In this document: positions 1-11,000 of the stretch, piece after piece
How the letters are laid out: each line of letters starts with the position of its first letter
Numbering within the stretch: position 1 is the stretch's first letter
NCBI GenBank assembly: GCA_015832175.1
Contig: WJXW01000010.1
Location: 930,001 to 994,000, forward strand
DNA length: 64,000 nucleotides
Source of the DNA: Paraphaeosphaeria minitans
Taxonomy: Eukaryota; Ascomycota; Dothideomycetes; Pleosporales; Didymosphaeriaceae
Direction: 5' to 3'
Notes under the pieces: generated by a model
Database searches by the model: none
The model's input: only the letters and a program-made list of their open reading frames with translations
Told to the model about the DNA's origin: nothing
Position numbers and translations under genes: made by a program

Positions 1-1530
1 CTCAACACTTTTCGCGACCGCACGCCTCTCTTCTCACATTCATTCACACCGTAAAAGACACCTCTCGTTCGTAAACCTTGCGGTGCCGCTTCAACTATAC
101 AAACCCTTTTCGAAACCTGGCTGATCCAATCAGATCCGCAATATCTTCCTAGCAACAATCAGGTCTCCAATCTCTCCCGAGTAAGTCAATTCGACCTCGG
201 TTCGATGGTCCTTGTTCGACAAGACAAGGCCCCTCTCAACGCTTTGCAAGTTGATGCATTCTGGAGATATATCAAGTATGGCTTGGAGGATAAGATGACA
301 GCGTTAGCGGCTCCTAGGTTCCGCGCCCATTGTCCTAGTAGGTATAGGAGCGACGAAAGACGATTTTGCTATGTTCTTCTAGTACGGTTGTGCATTCAAA
401 GACACCGAGCTGGGTCGTAACCATCCGTCCCCACTTGCTAGCAAAACACGCCGTGGCAGCCTCAAGACGATTCAGTCGGAAATTAGTGAACAAGCGATGG
501 TAATGTCACCGACAACAGCGACGCCGGATCACAGAGCAACGCACCAAAGGCGACTGGCAATCCACCGAGCCCAGGATACCAGTCTGTCAGCCCTTATTTT
601 ATTCATCCTGCCTCAAGCTGGCCATGCGGAAGTACCGATATAACACTACCACGGTCGGAGATAATTGTGATGCATGCGACTGGAACGACCTGTCAGGGAC
701 ATTTGTACACAAGGCCATCTATGATGTGCGAGCGCAGCAATGTCACCGCAAGACGTTGCTATGATCTCGTAAAGATTCGTTTGGTCCGAGGGGTTATCAC
801 TCAGTACCTAGTGAGGCTCCTTGGATCACACGGGGGAACCCTCCGGAAGCGTCTGCATATCGTAGAATGAATACAATAACATCAAAAGGACATACCTAAT
901 CCGACAGTACCTGAGGCGCAGCCCCGATGACATCCGCAGCTGACGCCTGTACGTGTTTGTCCTGATTAAATTACACAAGCTTTCGCAGTGGCCTCTCGGA
1001 CGGACGCGTTGTGATGTGTCATCCAATCATGCCAGTGGTTAAGTTACAGGCTCGGGTAAGCGGGCTTCTAGGCGTCCAAAGTCAGTCTAGCTTAACCCTG
1101 TGCCAACGCGGCGCCGATGGCCCCCACAGCCTTACGACAGTGTTACGTTGCCCGCGCCTTTGTCCCCCTGAGACAGATCTCGATCCCATACTGTACGATG
1201 CTGGGGAAGCACTCCATCTCTCTAATATTAGTGCAATAATATCACGGCGAATGATTGCCATTGTGGGCATGAGGCACAGTACTATCGCGTAATAGGTCAA
1301 GAAAAGCACTCCTCGTCGCATCTCACCATCGTTTTAGAATTTCGCCGTCCGAGCGCTTGACTCCGATGATCCCCTATTTCGGCTCCTTCGGTGGGATTAG
1401 CTCCAACATAAAGGAGGAACACTGCCCCAAGGGTGGAAAGATGTTTGCGAAACCTGTCCCTCCTGCCTTACACCGGCACTTGGAGTCGACAATGTGCTGG
1501 CGATATCAGCGACTCCACGATCGATAGACT
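1..1530. other. Upstream region without a confident gene
   Basis: No long reading frame starts with a convincing ATG. The only coding-like stretch is 383-870, listed separately. The rest, including 871-1530 in front of the mannosyltransferase, shows no recognisable protein, RNA gene or repeat. Confidence 0.5.
383..870 (+). other. Coding-like segment, possibly a decayed or split gene
   Basis: A plausible intron runs from GTAAGT at 181 to CTTCTAG ending at 382. The frame starting at 383 is then open for 86 codons to a stop at 641-643. A second frame is open from 490 to 870 and overlaps it, rich in Ser, Pro, Asn and Thr at first. Neither frame begins with a usable ATG, and joining them would need another intron or a frameshift near 490-510. 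I do not recognise the protein. It may be a broken gene, two exons of an unresolved gene, or chance. Confidence 0.2.
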
Positions 1531-2802
1531 ATGCTCCCGCGCATCGGTTCCCACCGATGGCGTTCTCCCCAGTTCCAGATTCTGGGGGTAATCCTCCTTG
1601 GCCTTGCCCTTGAAGTGCTACTCCACCAACACTACTACCATGTCCCACGGCCGTCGGAGGACATGGATGCAGTATTTCAAGTAGGATGCGCCGAGCCCGA
1701 TACCCGCGCCCCGCGCGAGAACGCCGCGATCATCATGCTGGCCCGCAACGAAGATATAGAGAGTGCACTCACATCGTTGCAATCGCTCGAGGACCATTTC
1801 AACCGCTGGTTCAACTACCCCGTTATCTTCATGAACAACGAGCCCTTCAGCGACGACTTCCAAGCCCGCGTCAGCGCCGTCGTGAGCGGTGAGACGGTTT
1901 TCGAATTACTATCCAGCGACTTATTCGGCTTCCCCTCCTGGATGGACGACGCGCAGGGCAGGGAGCTCGTCCGCGCGAACGGCGCGCTGGGCGTGCACAA
2001 GGGCGACATGGAGTCCTACCACCACATGTGCCGCTTCTACTCGGGCAAGTTCTACGATGTCCCCGCGCTCAAGCGGTACAAGTGGTACTGGCGCGTCGAA
2101 CCGCACGTTCAGTTCTCCTGCGCCATCACGTACGACCCATTCCGCATGATGCGCGAACGCGGCAAAAAGTACGGGTACACGGTCGCGCTGTGGGAGCTCG
2201 ACAACACAGTCCCCGAGCTCTTTCGCGCGGTCAGCGAGTTCAAAGCCATGAAGCGCATCGCCGCCAGCAATCTCTGGAAAGGGTTCATCAACCCGACGTG
2301 GATGCCGTGGGGCCTGCGCTGGATGAAGGCCGCACAGCCGCTGCACGACGCCTCGGGCGACTCGTGGAACTTGTGCCACTTCTGGAGTAACTTTGAAATC
2401 GGCGACCTCGACTTCTTCCGCAGCGAGGCGCACCGCGAGTTCTTCGATTTCCTGGATAAAAAGGGTGGGTTTTACGCCGAGCGCTGGGGCGACGCGTCGG
2501 TCCACGCGTTCGCGGCCGCGTTACTCCTCAAGCCGGAGGAGCTCCACCATTTCGAAGACTTTGGATATTTCCATGAGCCGTGGGTTGTTGCGCCGGCGAA
2601 TGCACTAGGGAAACAGTTGCCTAAAAGCGAGCTGTTAGGGCCGGTGGGGGAGAGCGTGGCCGAGGGGAGAGAGGGTGGGACGGGGTGCAGGTGCGAGAGG
2701 AAGCAAATTAGGAATTTCCAGAATTGGTGTATGAATAAGGTGCAGCGGCCGGTCAGGTCGGAGGCGTGGCCGAACAAGATGTGGGGCGATTGGAAGGGTT
2801 GA
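1531..2802 (+). CDS. KRE2/MNT1/KTR-type alpha-1,2-mannosyltransferase (GT15)
   Basis: This single-exon gene encodes 423 residues. Family members use GDP-mannose to extend O-linked and N-linked mannan chains in the Golgi lumen. The protein is a type II membrane protein: a short N-terminal tail, one hydrophobic anchor at about residues 14-31, then the catalytic domain. Diagnostic family blocks are visible: YKWYWRVEP (173-181) followed by a CAITYDPF-type stretch, SNFEIGDLDFF (286-296), which holds the glutamate proposed as catalytic in Kre2, and YAERWGDASVH (315-325). A Cys-rich tail near the C-terminus (GCRCERK) also fits. Length is normal for the family. The ATG at 1531 is the only start giving the anchor. 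Which KTR paralogue this corresponds to cannot be told from the sequence alone. Confidence 0.93.
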   Translation: MLPRIGSHRWRSPQFQILGVILLGLALEVLLHQHYYHVPRPSEDMDAVFQVGCAEPDTRAPRENAAIIMLARNEDIESALTSLQSLEDHFNRWFNYPVIFMNNEPFSDDFQARVSAVVSGETVFELLSSDLFGFPSWMDDAQGRELVRANGALGVHKGDMESYHHMCRFYSGKFYDVPALKRYKWYWRVEPHVQFSCAITYDPFRMMRERGKKYGYTVALWELDNTVPELFRAVSEFKAMKRIAASNLWKGFINPTWMPWGLRWMKAAQPLHDASGDSWNLCHFWSNFEIGDLDFFRSEAHREFFDFLDKKGGFYAERWGDASVHAFAAALLLKPEELHHFEDFGYFHEPWVVAPANALGKQLPKSELLGPVGESVAEGREGGTGCRCERKQIRNFQNWCMNKVQRPVRSEAWPNKMWGDWKG

Positions 2803-3238
2803 TGGAGGAAAGATATCTAAACAATTTCACGTATTGTTTGAAGTGTTGTTCACTCGCAAAGTGTTTGAGCTACTAGTAACCTTGGCCGGCGAAGCATGCG
2901 GAATCAATGAGCGAGTGTCATGGCAAGGCAACGTGAGGGCAAATGATGAGTAAGGGGATGGTAGAACAAGCGTTTCCATTCGATGCTTGAACTTTGCTAT
3001 CAACCACCTTGAAGAGCCATACTCCCTGTAGGTATGCAGATCTTATTTGGATCGGAACCCATGAAAAAGAAATTCAAAACAAAAGCCAATCATCCCACAA
3101 ACTGGTGTTATGGATCCGTGAAAAGAAACATGTCTTTCTGCTAACGTTTTAATCCGTGAGGCTATCATGGTCCCGCCCCACATCAACGAAGTGCCAGATC
3201 AATCTTCCTCGTAAGAGTTCACCCGCCCGAAGAAGAGC
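2803..3238. other. Intergenic region
   Basis: This is AT-richer sequence downstream of the mannosyltransferase. I see no open frame, repeat or RNA gene in it. Confidence 0.5.
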
Positions 3239-3602
3239 CTAGGACTCCTCACCCTCGCTCCAGAATTTGAAGGCGCCGTAGCGGCGGTGCAGGTCACGAC
3301 TCACGCGAACCTTCTCACCCTCCGGCCTCGGAGCCCTCGTTCGCGGGAAAAGTCTTGAGGAACTTGATGAACCAAGGTGCGATCTTGACGGGGAGGTTCT
3401 TGTTGTACTTCAGAGTGATACAGTCCTTGGTCTTCAGCATGTGAACCAGGATCTCGCTTGCAGCAATCCTCAAAATACTGCAGCACCCGCAGATCCAAGT
3501 CCAAATTCTCAACCAGCGGCCCAGTCCTCGTCTTCTGCGATGAACGCTTACCCACTGGAGAAGTGAAGCCAACTTCCAGATTGACGAAGTGCAAAAGCGC
3601 AA
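3239..3602 (-). pseudogene. Frameshifted gene fragment, unidentified
   Basis: On the minus strand, coding-like stretches lie in different frames. One frame (3315-3602) contains TKDCITLKYNKNLP and a following APWFIKFLK block and stops at 3315. A second frame continues to a stop at 3239-3241 and encodes RVSRDLHRRYGAFKFW with an acidic end. The two could be joined by a one-base shift near 3320. A possible donor (GGGTAAGC) lies near 3550. The small size and basic-then-acidic composition recall a small ribosomal protein, but I could not identify one. Either a decayed retrocopy or a misread small multi-exon gene would explain it. Confidence 0.3.
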
Positions 3603-3610
3603 CTAGTCGA

Positions 3611-4277
3611 TAGATTGAAGCTTATGTTTGAAAAGGGCGTCGCATCTTAACGTCTAGAGAGGGAGCTAAACGAGGAATCTCGCTGGAATGGTTGTCTTTA
3701 CATTGCAATAAGACATCTTCAGATCAGAGGTTCTAACAAAGCTTCACTAAGAGTTCAGAGGCTTCTTCTTGTCTTACAAAAAAGGGTAACGCTGTGCAGA
3801 AAAGGGAGGCAACAGTCGCGGCAACCTCCGCTTGTTCATATATAGAAACGCCCGGTACAAGTCAGTCTAGACAAAACACAAAACAGTCTTACTTTGTATG
3901 TCCGAAGGATCAAGATTCGTCGCAGGAGCCCTCGCCTCCGCCCAGACTAGTCCCGATGTCTATCAAAACAGGGTTTTTTCTTCCACAAGATGTATGTGAG
4001 ACGAAACGTCTTTAGCGGCTGCAGCGACTATTCCATGCCGCATGACCGCCCATTGTTCCCGTGAGCCCACCTTCTTAGGTTCAGCCAGCCCTGCTCTATC
4101 CTAACCGCGATAAGTAAATTGACCTCTTTTGAGGAATCAAGTGTGAAACTGGAGTTGTTTTGCGGGGATGCCAATCTGTTGAGAGACCTATTGCAATAAT
4201 GAGAGCGAGCAAAAGAAGCTATAATTCCAGTACGGTATCTATGTATGAGATGAGCTCTCCCTCCTGCCTCGTCGGTC
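3611..4277. other. Intergenic region
   Basis: I see no supported gene here. Short open frames such as 3794-4015 have no recognisable domain. Confidence 0.45.
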
Positions 4278-5487
4278 CTACGTATCCATCATTCCTGTGT
4301 TCGTGAAAGCTTTGGCTATGGCCAAGCTCACAACTGGATAGCTCATGATACGGTCATGAAGACCGTGTTTCACAATATGTTCCCTTACAACCCCATGTTC
4401 ACCACACCATTCGACTACCCATCCACCAGCACCAAGCTGTACCTTTTTCTTTGCTTTCTCTTCTTCAAACACATCCTTGGTAAAGCTAGCGTTGTCATGC
4501 ATTGCCCGAACAGCGTGTTCAAAGAGCATCCCTGAGTGTATCCATGGTATATCCCAATCGTCCTCAGCGTGGATAAGGGTAATGTCATAGTTGTTCCTGC
4601 GACCGTTAATGTCCACACTGTCGACATGGTGGATGAACTCCGCGATTTTGGCTTTCGAAGGCCATTTACTGATGATAAATTTGTTTAAAAAGGTAAAAAG
4701 CGGTGGATACAAAGCCATGGGAGATAGCAATGGGACAGTGCCGGCGATTTTGTAGGTTTGCGTAGATGTTTCCACATCGGCCATTGGCGCTACAAGAACC
4801 GTACCAGCGAAAAGTGTCGGGGAATTTTCTAGAGCCAGCTTTTGCGATAGCGACAGGGCTACAGCTGTTCCAAGCGATTGCGCAAACACAACAATGCGAT
4901 CTGAAGGTATTCGTGCAGTTCCCATTGCAAAATCCGCCCAAGCTCAGTGCGTCGGTAAGCGCACCGCTTTCGGAGGGCCACCCAGAACTCGATCCGTATC
5001 CACGATAGTCGATCGCAAGGACGTGTAGATTTGAGACCGCGGCCGACATAGCACGATAGCTTTGCGGTCTCCAGCCTGAACTCAGAGTGCCGGCTGCGCC
5101 ATGGAAGTAGATAACCAGCTTTGCAGTCGGGTCGTCTCTCAGTAGTTCGAATGAGAGTCTCTTTTCGACATCCTGGCACAAGCCGGTCGGCTCAGCGATC
5201 AATTCCGCTTCGTGTCGTTGATACACATCGAGGAGTAGGACGTGCCATGCGTGCAACGTCTCACCGTCAGATGTTCTGAGATTAAAAGGTGTAACCTGAT
5301 TCCGAAGGAAACCCCATTGCTCTGGGATTTTGACATCTTGGAACCAAGTCAAGGTGACTTTATGTAGGTAGATTACGTGATCTTGTAGCTTGGGGATCGT
5401 GAGGAGCGAGATGAAACCAATGTAGATACCAAGAAGCCCCGCCACGGTGCCGAAAAGGGGCTTCAGCACTGCTGATACGGAAGACAT
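4278..5487 (-). CDS. ABHD12-like alpha/beta hydrolase with an apparent one-base frameshift
   Basis: The two halves of one alpha/beta hydrolase lie in adjacent minus-strand frames (5487 down to about 4940, then about 4940 down to 4278). The N-terminus has a membrane segment (GTVAGLLGIYIGFISLL). Then come an oxyanion-type YFHGAAGT motif, IDYRGYGSS, the nucleophile motif AQSLGTA, an acid region (HAEDDWDIPW) and a C-terminal LHDRIMSYP containing the probable catalytic His. The pattern matches the ABHD12/BEM46-like membrane hydrolase family, whose members act on lysophospholipids or acylglycerols. The frames meet at a CCC run (4937-4939 on the plus strand), and removing one base would restore continuity; no intron fits. 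Hence either a sequencing error or a recent loss of function. The ATG at 5487 gives the usual short N-terminus; another in-frame ATG lies at 5571. Confidence 0.75.
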
Positions 5488-5937
5488 ATAGGATATTGGG
5501 GGTCTCTCAAAATATTGGACGGACGGTGGTGCAGAAAACAAGTGAGGTGAGAGGATCAGAGCGAAATGCACGGTGTGCGCATGATAAACTACACCTGGGG
5601 TTTGTACCCCCGGCTAGTGCTTAGTGACCCTATGAGAGCACTGAACCTATGACCCGTGCTTGCTTGCTCCTGCTGTACATGTGGTCACGCAGTATCAATT
5701 GACTGCACGGCATTGTGAGAGTCGGCCAGTCACGTGATTGTCCGATAGGGGCGTGACCCAAGTACAAGGCTGCGTACGTGGACTTGAAGACTCCGTCAGG
5801 TTTCTCTTCCGCCTGTTATCTATCGACTATTCCCGTCTCGCGAGCATCTTGTCTCAACTTACTGTTCTATTTGTCGCGGGTCGAAAGCGATCATTCTCTC
5901 CATCGAAATGCCTCGAGTCTCATCTGATTCGAGACTA
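5488..5937. promoter_or_regulatory. Divergent intergenic region with an E-box-type CACGTG
   Basis: This stretch separates the divergently transcribed hydrolase (minus) and membrane-protein gene (plus), so it should hold both promoters. A palindromic CACGTG, the core site of fungal bHLH factors, lies at 5731-5736. Its use here is inference. Confidence 0.35.
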
Positions 5938-7471
5938 ATGATGCAGTTCATTTTACTTGTTGTAGTTTTTCAATGCCTGAAAAACGTCTCCAAAGCACAA
6001 CAAACGGTTAATCATGGCGTAAGCTTCTCGATCTGTGATTTCCAGAATGGCACTCTTCCGCACAGCAATTCCTATCGTGTGAGGATGGGTCGAGCAACCT
6101 AATTATCGAGGTACCTTCGATATCCTCTGGGTTTCGCTTGTATCTATGGGCATCAGCACATATACGATGCTGTGCTTGAATGTCCCTACACCGACAGACA
6201 CCTGGATGCAGCTAGTAGGCCGACGTGTTTTATGGTACGTAATGTCTTACATTGTGCAGTTCATTTTTGCTTTCTCCGCTGTCATCCAAGTAGACCTTGT
6301 AGAGTGGACACGAATAGCCAAGAAAACTACATTATCATGAGCTAACGTGTGCGCCGCTCTGTTTAGGACGATACTAGGCATAATTGGGCCTGAATTCCCC
6401 CTCACCTACGCTGCGGGTCAATGGAGTCGCGCAAAACATTCCGTCAAGGCGTTTCGGGACCTGGGGTACAACGACTGGCATATGAGACAGGCCTTCTTCG
6501 CCGATATGGGGGGCTTCGTACTCCATGCCCGACATGCAGACTCGTTCCCGTTGAACGCGGCCCAGCTGTGTTGGCTAGTCCGACATGGCTATATTCAATA
6601 CCCAAAGATAACGAAGAAAGAGGTCTGGGACAAATCGAAGCAAGACACTTTCACCAAGCTAGTGACAGCGTTTCAGGGTGGATACTTGATCATACAATGT
6701 ATCGCACGTGTAATACAAGGTCTTGCTATCACCACGCTCGAACTGAGCGCAGTTGCGATTGTGGTGTGCTCGCTCATGTTCTCTTATGCTTGGCTACATA
6801 AGCCCGCCGATGTCCAGACACCTGTACACCTCACTTCATCCCATACCCTCAAGGAAATGACGGGCAATCAGGACTGCGACCTGACTCCGCTTGACTTTGT
6901 TGACCAAAACGGACCTGGATACTCGGCAAACGTGCAAGCATTCATGAAGATTCCAGTCATCCCTTACAAACGTCCGATACAACGAATACCGAATGATAGA
7001 TTCCCGACAAACCCCTATGGTTCTCAGGAGTACCTGCTTTGCCTTGCGACATTGGTCTTCACAGCCATACACGTTGCAGGCTGGAACTTCGACTTCCCCA
7101 CGAACGTAGAGCGACTTCTTTGGAGATTAGCCTCCCTTCTTCTCTTTGGTATCACAGCGGCGTTTTGGATTCTTGAAACCATCGCTTGGTGGGTAAGGCT
7201 TGGTCGTTGGAGGACAGTGTACTTGTATTTTTCTAACAAGGAGGGCTTGGAAAAGCACAAACGTCGTGTGATACTTCGCCAACAAACGCTCGTGAAACGT
7301 AAAATGACGGAACTACCACAGGTATGGGAGTTTGCTACCATCACGCCATTGGCGATTGTCTATGGCGTAGCCTGGTTGTACCTGATTGCTGAGGCTTTTG
7401 CGGAGCTGAGGAACGCCAGTGCTAGCGCGTATGTGAATGTTGAGTGGACTGACTTCATTCCCCATGTATGA
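5938..7471 (+). CDS. Fungal polytopic membrane protein, unknown function
   Basis: The body of the protein is clear. One exon ends at 6234 and encodes NYRGTFDILWVSLVSMG and following hydrophobic sequence. An intron of 132 bp (6235-6366, GTACGT to TTTAG) leads into the long exon 6367-7471. The second exon carries the family's IIGPEFPLTYAAGQW and MGGFVLHA blocks and several membrane segments, ending with TPLAIVYGVAWLYLIAEAF. Members are common in filamentous ascomycetes and have no assigned function. The 5' end is uncertain. ATG 5938 begins a good signal-peptide-like stretch (MMQFILLVVVFQ), but no standard splice joins it in frame to the exon that appears to begin near 6084. Either a first exon is missed or the N-terminus is frameshifted. 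Confidence 0.7.
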
Positions 7472-8084
7472 ATACCGTAGGTACTGGTAAGAGATGAGCC
7501 GCCGCGATGCTGGTGACTATAATGAGTACCGGATTAGTTCTATAATTTTTCAATCTGATACTGGAGGTGATTTAGCTACACGTGCGCTTCTGTTAGTATC
7601 TTCAGTGAAATTAAGAGATGGAAAAAGATTGAAGAGTGCAGCAATGACGAAGGCAAGACTTCTGGAGAACGGGCGCTGACAGTTAACACTAGCCCACTAC
7701 CTATGACGTCACTGACATCTTCGTCGAGCGCGGTACCTGGGTACAACCAAACGCATGATTTGTACGATTGCATGCTATTTTATATGGTGTGTCCAGTCTG
7801 AACAGCAATCACGGTCTTCAAATATGTTACCCACGGCTTTAATACGAAAGACCGGCACTAGCTTCCGCCAGACCCACTTATTTAGAATGGGAAAGTGGCC
7901 TGAGCGGCCCTGAGCTGGAGTGGACACCACGACGCAACGACCGGCCCTGTCTTTTATTAACATCACACTACAAGGGACGTTTTATTTGACTGATTTATTG
8001 CTCTTTGTCCTGCACTTATCCGCGCCATTACTAGTGTTGATTGTTGCATGTTCTCACTCTGGAACCACCTATTGGGCTCCAGCG
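7472..8084. other. Intergenic region
   Basis: This contains the 3' flank of the membrane protein and the upstream region of the large gene at 8085. The frame of the large gene is open back to 7920 but has no ATG there. No other element is seen. Confidence 0.5.
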
Positions 8085-11000
8085 ATGGCATCGGCTGCTC
8101 TACTAGACCCTCAAATCCTTCGGTCCTCTCGGGCTCATGAGCTGACTGAGCATCTACGTGGTGTCCTCCGAAATTCCAGCGAAGAAGCGATCACGCGAGA
8201 GATACTACATCTGATTGAGATCGACTCCATAGCTCCAGCAGCGTTCGCTCAATGGCTTGGGGTCGCGCAATCACCAGAAACGCTCCGTACAGCTCTAACG
8301 CAGACTGTCTCTAACCAAGTTCGAAGATTCGCCTTCAAGAAGCTGAAGAAGTCGCTCTCAGGTCCCCAGTGGCAAGACACGTGGGATGCTCTTGGTGGTG
8401 CTTCAGGCTGGCTTACTGTGTTGAAAGAATTTTCAGTGCAGGACGTACATGAGGCGTGTCGGGTACTCGCATGGACTACCAAAGGAACTGACGTCGAAGC
8501 AAAGCGGAAGCGCTTCACAGATTTGTTCACGACCCTTCTTCCGGAATATTTCTCAGATGAGCCCTCAAACATTCACTGGAACCCAGACCACAGACAGTTG
8601 CGCGTAACATATCAAAGACTGATTCCGACGTGCACGAGCGACGTTGTCTCTCGTATAGCGAACAGACATTGGGATGAATTCAAATGGCATCGGCGTCCCC
8701 TGTTATTGTCTCACGGAGATACACTGCAAGGCTTGGCCATCCGATATGTTTTCGAAAACCACCCTGCTGGCGAGAAATGGCTTTCACCACTCCTTTCTAG
8801 ATATCCAAGTGCTACAACGAATACCCTAGGAGTTTCGGCGTCGATGCAATTCTCGCTCAGTCTACTCGAAAGACTCGCCCATGAAGATGTAGGGGCTTCT
8901 TTGGAGGATAACATGGTATGCAAGGAGCTGTTGGAGCCACTCCTGAAGAGGGCTTTGAAGAAGAAGACCGATTGGTCTTTCATACAACGTATAGTTGACC
9001 TCTTTCTTTTATACTTCAATCGACATCCTAGTGTCGCCGAGACTCTGGATATGCGGCAGGGCAGCCTTGTCTACCTGGTGGGAAGATGCTGGTCCATCAA
9101 GCCCGATATGTTCGCAGATCAATTTGAACGCATCCTGTCACTACCATATGGAAAGGTAGAAAAGGGGCAGATGTTCAGTAGGTTAGTCAGACTAGGGCTG
9201 TTGGGCGTTTGGAAATCTCGACGCTATGCTGTGCTCCAGTTTTACTGCCGTTGTCTCTATCAATGCGACCTAGACAACGAGGCCGACCTCACAAATGTCA
9301 TATTACCTCCATTAACCAACACGCTACTCAACAAGATACTACCACCCGAGGATGCTCTGTTATTGTTCGCCCGGATTCGCTCTGCCAGGGGAGATTACAA
9401 TCTTGTTGATCGGAGTGCCTACGACTATGGAGAACCAGGAGCCGATACCATTGTCGACGTCGACATGTGGCATGCTCTCCTGTTGTTCAGAGCCCCTCGT
9501 TATGCTGAAGCAGAAAAGCTCGCCGGACAATGTTTTGAAGCACGAAAGAAGGTAACCATGTCTAGCGCCGGGCGACAACGGAGATCAACAAGCGCTCGTT
9601 CTGCAATCGACTTTGCTACACTCAGTGGATCCCTGGATATCTACATGGAGGCTCAGCAATGGGCACGACGTTTCATACGAGACCCTCTTACGGCACGCGA
9701 GCTATTTCAAACGACAACCCGCGAGGGCATAAACTTGCTTTCTGGTAGACTACGAACGCTGAATAGGGACGCACCTTTTTCGGAGTTACAAAATCGTGTG
9801 GAATACGCTAACAAGATAATGCTATTTATGTTTGAGACAACATGCATAGCTTTGCGGGAGCCTTCATTCAACAAACTTCATTTCCGGGGAGTTCTTGCAA
9901 TGTTCGCTAGTGTCGTACAGAAACGTATGAAGCAAGCCGGACGACTGAAAAAATATTCAAACATGTCTCACGAGGACGTATACCGTGTTTTGTGGGCGGA
10001 CACTCTGAAGATACTGTTGATAGTAGAAGAAAGAGGATTGTCGCCTGGTCACGAAAACCTGTCTTTGAACACTGTAAGAGGTGTTCTGAATAACCAGGGC
10101 ACCGCCAACATTGACTTGAAAGGCGAAGAACCTGCGACACTTCGATTCTTCGACGAATTTGCAAAAGCACGCGACGAGCTTTGGCGGAAGCATCGTTTGT
10201 TTGCACATCCAGCAACTGCCGTCCTACCAGCGCCGTACCCAAAAGGTCTTCCGGTTCAGCACCTCACCGAACCTTATCTTTTATATCTGCGCGATGATCA
10301 TTCTGAAACGCCTTACATCGCATCTCGCATAAAGGCTGCCGTGTTTCCTGAACAAAAGGCTGCACTCGTGCCATTTCCAGAAGATAAAGAGATAAGAGAA
10401 GCTATTGGAACGTTGGTCGACGATTATCTATTTGCTTTGAAGATGTTCGCGTCGGAGTGGTTGAATAAAGAAGAGAAGACAAGACGTTTGCATGAGGCTT
10501 GGGCTTATGCTATTGGCCCGCTCAGTGAAGGACGCTTTACTCCTCAAGACGCTGACCGTTACTGGACCACGGGAGAAACTGGAGATATATTCTTCCCCAA
10601 ATACTGGCACGATGCATCTGACACAAGATTTCCAAATTGGCCCTTAGTGCCAGAGGCAAAATATCCTGAAGCGGTTCACGAGTGGAACCCCATTCCAGCC
10701 ACGCTCAACTATACAACTGAACGGAAGCTGAATACCATTACCTACATTGACGTATCTAAACAACTGTTAGATCGCTCACACAACGCGACGGTATCCACGA
10801 CATTTCAGCTGGATGACCCTGTCATTCCTGCAACAATACATGCTGACGCGTTTTCGACTTTCTTCACACGTCGAGCGAAGGCGGATCCAGCGATAAAAGA
10901 AGGACAAATCCTGTTAGCATTCTCACATCTCGACAATTTGTTTCCGAAGCTAAGACTCCTCGACACACGCTTCCCCACCGCCGCTCCGGAGTTGGTTTGT

